6,717 nucleotides of DNA. Origin: Halobacteriovorax sp. Its GTDB lineage: Bacteria > Bdellovibrionota > Bacteriovoracia > Bacteriovoracales > Bacteriovoracaceae. Both the position numbers and the translations under genes were made by a program. Each line of letters starts with the position of its first letter. The first letter of the stretch is position 1. The notes beneath the pieces were generated by a model, which was not told the DNA's origin, searched no databases, and saw only the letters and a list, made by a program, of their open reading frames with translations. Of the stretch, positions 5,023 to 6,717 are shown one piece after another. The stretch covers positions 1-6,717 of the forward strand of contig NZAF01000065.1 in assembly GCA_002686115.1 (NCBI GenBank). Direction: 5' to 3'.

Positions 5023-6297
5023 ATGTCTGATAATGCAAAACTAGATGTGCGTGGTGAATCGATTGAGTTACCTGTCATCACAGGATCAGAGGGTGAAGTA
5101 GCTCTTGATATCTCTAAACTAAGGGCTCAGTCAGGAATCATTACATTAGATAATGGTTTTGTTAATACAGGTTCTTGCTCTTCAGCAATTACTTTTCTAA
5201 ATGGTGAAAAAGGGATTCTTAGATATAGAGGCTACCCAATTGAACAACTTGCTGAAAAATCAAGCTTTTCTGAAGTAGCTTACTTACTATACAATAAAGA
5301 ATTACCAACAAAAGCTCAGTCAGATAAGTTCACTGAACAAATCGCAAAGTATGCTAGTCTTCCGGATGGTATTAATGGAATTTTAAATCAATTTCCAGCA
5401 ACTGCTCATCCAATGGGAGTTGTTTCATCAACAGTAAGTGCTTTAAGTTGTTTCTATCCAGAGTTTTTAAACTCTGAAGCAACTGATGACATAAAGAATC
5501 AGGCATTACCTCAATTAATGGGTCAAATAAAAATAATCATGGCCAACTTCTATAGAAAGACTATTGGTAAAGACCCAATAGCTTCTAATCCAAGTCTTGG
5601 ATACTCAAAAGACTTCTTACAAATGATGTTTGGCGGAGAAGTGGATAAAGAAGTTGCTGAGGCATTAGATATTTTACTAATCCTTCATGCGGATCATGAG
5701 CAGAACTGTTCAGCATCTACAGTGAGAGTTGTTGGCTCTAGTCATGCGAATGTTTTTGCTTCAATTTCAGCAGGTATTGATGCTTTATGGGGTCAGTTAC
5801 ATGGTGGAGCTAACCAAGCAGTTCTTGAGATGTTAGAAGCGATCAAAAAAGATGGTGGAGACTATAAGAAGTTCATTGATAAAGCAAAAGATAAGAACGA
5901 TCCATTTAGATTAATGGGATTTGGACATAGAGTTTATAAGAACTTTGATCCAAGAGCGAAGATTATTAAAGTCGCTTGTGACACAGTTCTTGAAAAACTG
6001 AATATTCAAGATCCATTACTTGATATTGCAAAAGGTCTTGAAGAGGTTGCTCTTAAAGACGAGTACTTTGTTCAAAGAAATCTATATCCTAATGTAGACT
6101 TCTATTCTGGTATTATTTATAAGGCCCTTGGTATTCCAACTAATATGTTTACAGCAATGTTTGTATTAGGAAGATTACCTGGTTGGATGTCTCAATGGAA
6201 AGAATTAAGAGAAGATCCGGCAGCAAAAATTGCTCGACCAAGACAGATTTACGTAGGAGAGAATGAGAGAAACTACGTAGATATTAAAGATAGATAG
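5023..6297 (+). CDS. gltA: Citrate synthase (type II, hexameric-type)
   Basis: A 424-aa protein, close to the 427 aa of the E. coli enzyme. It condenses acetyl-CoA and oxaloacetate to citrate at the entry of the TCA cycle, in the cytoplasm. The catalytic triad is visible: H260 in LHGGANQ, H302 in GFGHRVYK and D359 in NLYPNVDF. Further family residues include H222 and H225 in LHADHEQNCSAST, R311 in FDPRA, R384 in GRLPGW and R405/R407 in the C-terminal RPRQIYVG. The extra N-terminal domain of Gram-negative type II enzymes is present (residues about 1-55, with ELPVITG and DNGFVNTGSC). That domain fits a hexamer with possible NADH control; the control itself is inferred from the family. It appears to be a single-gene unit with its own promoter region, a strong ribosome site and its own terminator. 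Nothing looks truncated. Confidence 0.98.
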   Translation: MSDNAKLDVRGESIELPVITGSEGEVALDISKLRAQSGIITLDNGFVNTGSCSSAITFLNGEKGILRYRGYPIEQLAEKSSFSEVAYLLYNKELPTKAQSDKFTEQIAKYASLPDGINGILNQFPATAHPMGVVSSTVSALSCFYPEFLNSEATDDIKNQALPQLMGQIKIIMANFYRKTIGKDPIASNPSLGYSKDFLQMMFGGEVDKEVAEALDILLILHADHEQNCSASTVRVVGSSHANVFASISAGIDALWGQLHGGANQAVLEMLEAIKKDGGDYKKFIDKAKDKNDPFRLMGFGHRVYKNFDPRAKIIKVACDTVLEKLNIQDPLLDIAKGLEEVALKDEYFVQRNLYPNVDFYSGIIYKALGIPTNMFTAMFVLGRLPGWMSQWKELREDPAAKIARPRQIYVGENERNYVDIKDR

Positions 6298-6314
6298 TAC
6301 AGAGCTTCTATAAT
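6285..6314 (+). promoter_or_regulatory. Possible promoter for the downstream methyltransferase gene
   Basis: A perfect TATAAT lies at 6309-6314, just past the gltA stop. The best -35 candidate is TAAAGA (6285-6290, three of six, 18-bp spacer), overlapping the last gltA codons. Initiation would fall near 6321, exactly at the base of the gltA terminator stem. The -10 match is strong and the -35 is weak. Confidence 0.4.
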
Positions 6315-6320
6315 ATACTT

Positions 6321-6352
6321 TAAAGGCCCGAATGTTCGGGCCTTTATTTTTT
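6321..6352 (+). terminator. Intrinsic terminator of gltA
   Basis: A 12-bp perfect stem pairs 6321-6332 with 6335-6346 (core GGCCCGAA / TTCGGGCC) around a minimal TG loop; the loop opens to four bases if the last A-T pair melts. It is followed by a run of six T (6347-6352). It begins 24 nt after the gltA stop. There is no matching T-run on the other strand, so it acts in the plus direction. Confidence 0.93.
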
Positions 6353-6717
6353 ATGATTGAATTAGAAAAACTTAAACATTCATTACTTTCAAATGTTTCT
6401 GAAGATGAAATATCTAAGCGTCTTAATGATATCTCTAATACCTTTAATATAGACCGAAAAAAAATAGAAAAAATGTATTCTGATGAAAAGAATATTTCAA
6501 GTTATGCTTATTTTTATCTACCTACAAATATGTATAAGATGAAATTCTTATTTGATTTTTTAACTGATGACATTCTTAGATATTTAAAGAATTCAACAAT
6601 TATAGATATTGGAACCGGCCCTGGAACATATATCTTTTCTTTAATCGAATTGCTTGGGGCTTCAGGTAATCAATATATAGGTGTTGATACTAATAAGCAT
6701 ATGTTAAAGCAGGCCCA
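6353..6717 (+). CDS. Class I SAM-dependent methyltransferase, Rsm22-like (partial, runs off right edge)
   Basis: The first 121 codons of a gene cut by the window end, read by direct translation of the plus strand. Residues 1-45 are charged and helical. A segment S50-Y51-A-Y-F-Y-L-P-T58 resembles the region before the fold in Rsm22-like ribosome-associated methyltransferases. The SAM-binding motif I is clear: I84-D-I-G87-T-G89-P-G91-T. Motif II is probably Y108-I-G-V-D112, with D112 the likely ribose-binding acid, followed by HMLKQA. The substrate cannot be told from this fragment; small-subunit ribosomal RNA or ribosome assembly is a family-based guess. The ATG at 6353 immediately follows the terminator T-run and has no Shine-Dalgarno. 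An in-frame ATG at 6332, inside the hairpin, has AAAGG 5 nt upstream (6322-6326) and would add seven residues. An in-frame stop at 6311 rules out anything earlier. Confidence 0.8.
   Translation, partial: MIELEKLKHSLLSNVSEDEISKRLNDISNTFNIDRKKIEKMYSDEKNISSYAYFYLPTNMYKMKFLFDFLTDDILRYLKNSTIIDIGTGPGTYIFSLIELLGASGNQYIGVDTNKHMLKQA

Overview
This is a low-GC (roughly one-third G+C) bacterial window with dense gene packing, Shine-Dalgarno sites of the AAAGGA/AGGG/GGAGG type and several perfect TATAAT -10 boxes. Multi-domain HD-GYP-like regulators with decayed receivers, a soluble GAF histidine kinase, a hexameric-type citrate synthase and an Rsm22-like methyltransferase suggest a Gram-negative bacterium of the Bdellovibrionota type (Bacteriovorax/Halobacteriovorax-like). 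That placement is an inference from gene style, not from a marker gene.

Layout from left to right. Positions 1-28 hold what looks like the first nine codons of a minus-strand gene that leaves the window. A 98-bp divergent spacer follows, with a good promoter for the first full gene. Genes 127-1470 (+) and 1460-2821 (-) are a tail-to-tail pair overlapping by 11 bp. They are distant paralogues with the same three-part architecture: receiver-like domain, a shared middle domain, and an HD-GYP-like domain. Their catalytic motifs are decayed in different, partly complementary ways. A 158-bp divergent spacer (2822-2979) holds one promoter for each direction, a 12-bp palindrome and a 7-bp direct repeat. 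A soluble histidine kinase (2980-4245, TTG start) comes next, followed 14 bp later by pyrE (4260-4874), so the two are probably cotranscribed. After a 148-bp spacer lies gltA (5023-6297), with a strong ribosome binding site and a strong intrinsic terminator (6321-6352). The window ends inside a methyltransferase gene whose ATG (6353) directly touches the terminator's T-tract.

How the genes relate: gltA (TCA cycle entry) and pyrE (pyrimidine synthesis) are housekeeping genes. The left half is signal transduction. The histidine kinase has no response regulator in its operon, and the only receiver-like domains nearby are the two atypical ones across the divergent spacer, so a functional link is possible but unproven. 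The most interesting points are the pair of mutually degenerate HD-GYP-like proteins and the promoter-terminator-start-codon stack at 6285-6355. No CRISPR array, transposon, tRNA or rRNA was seen.
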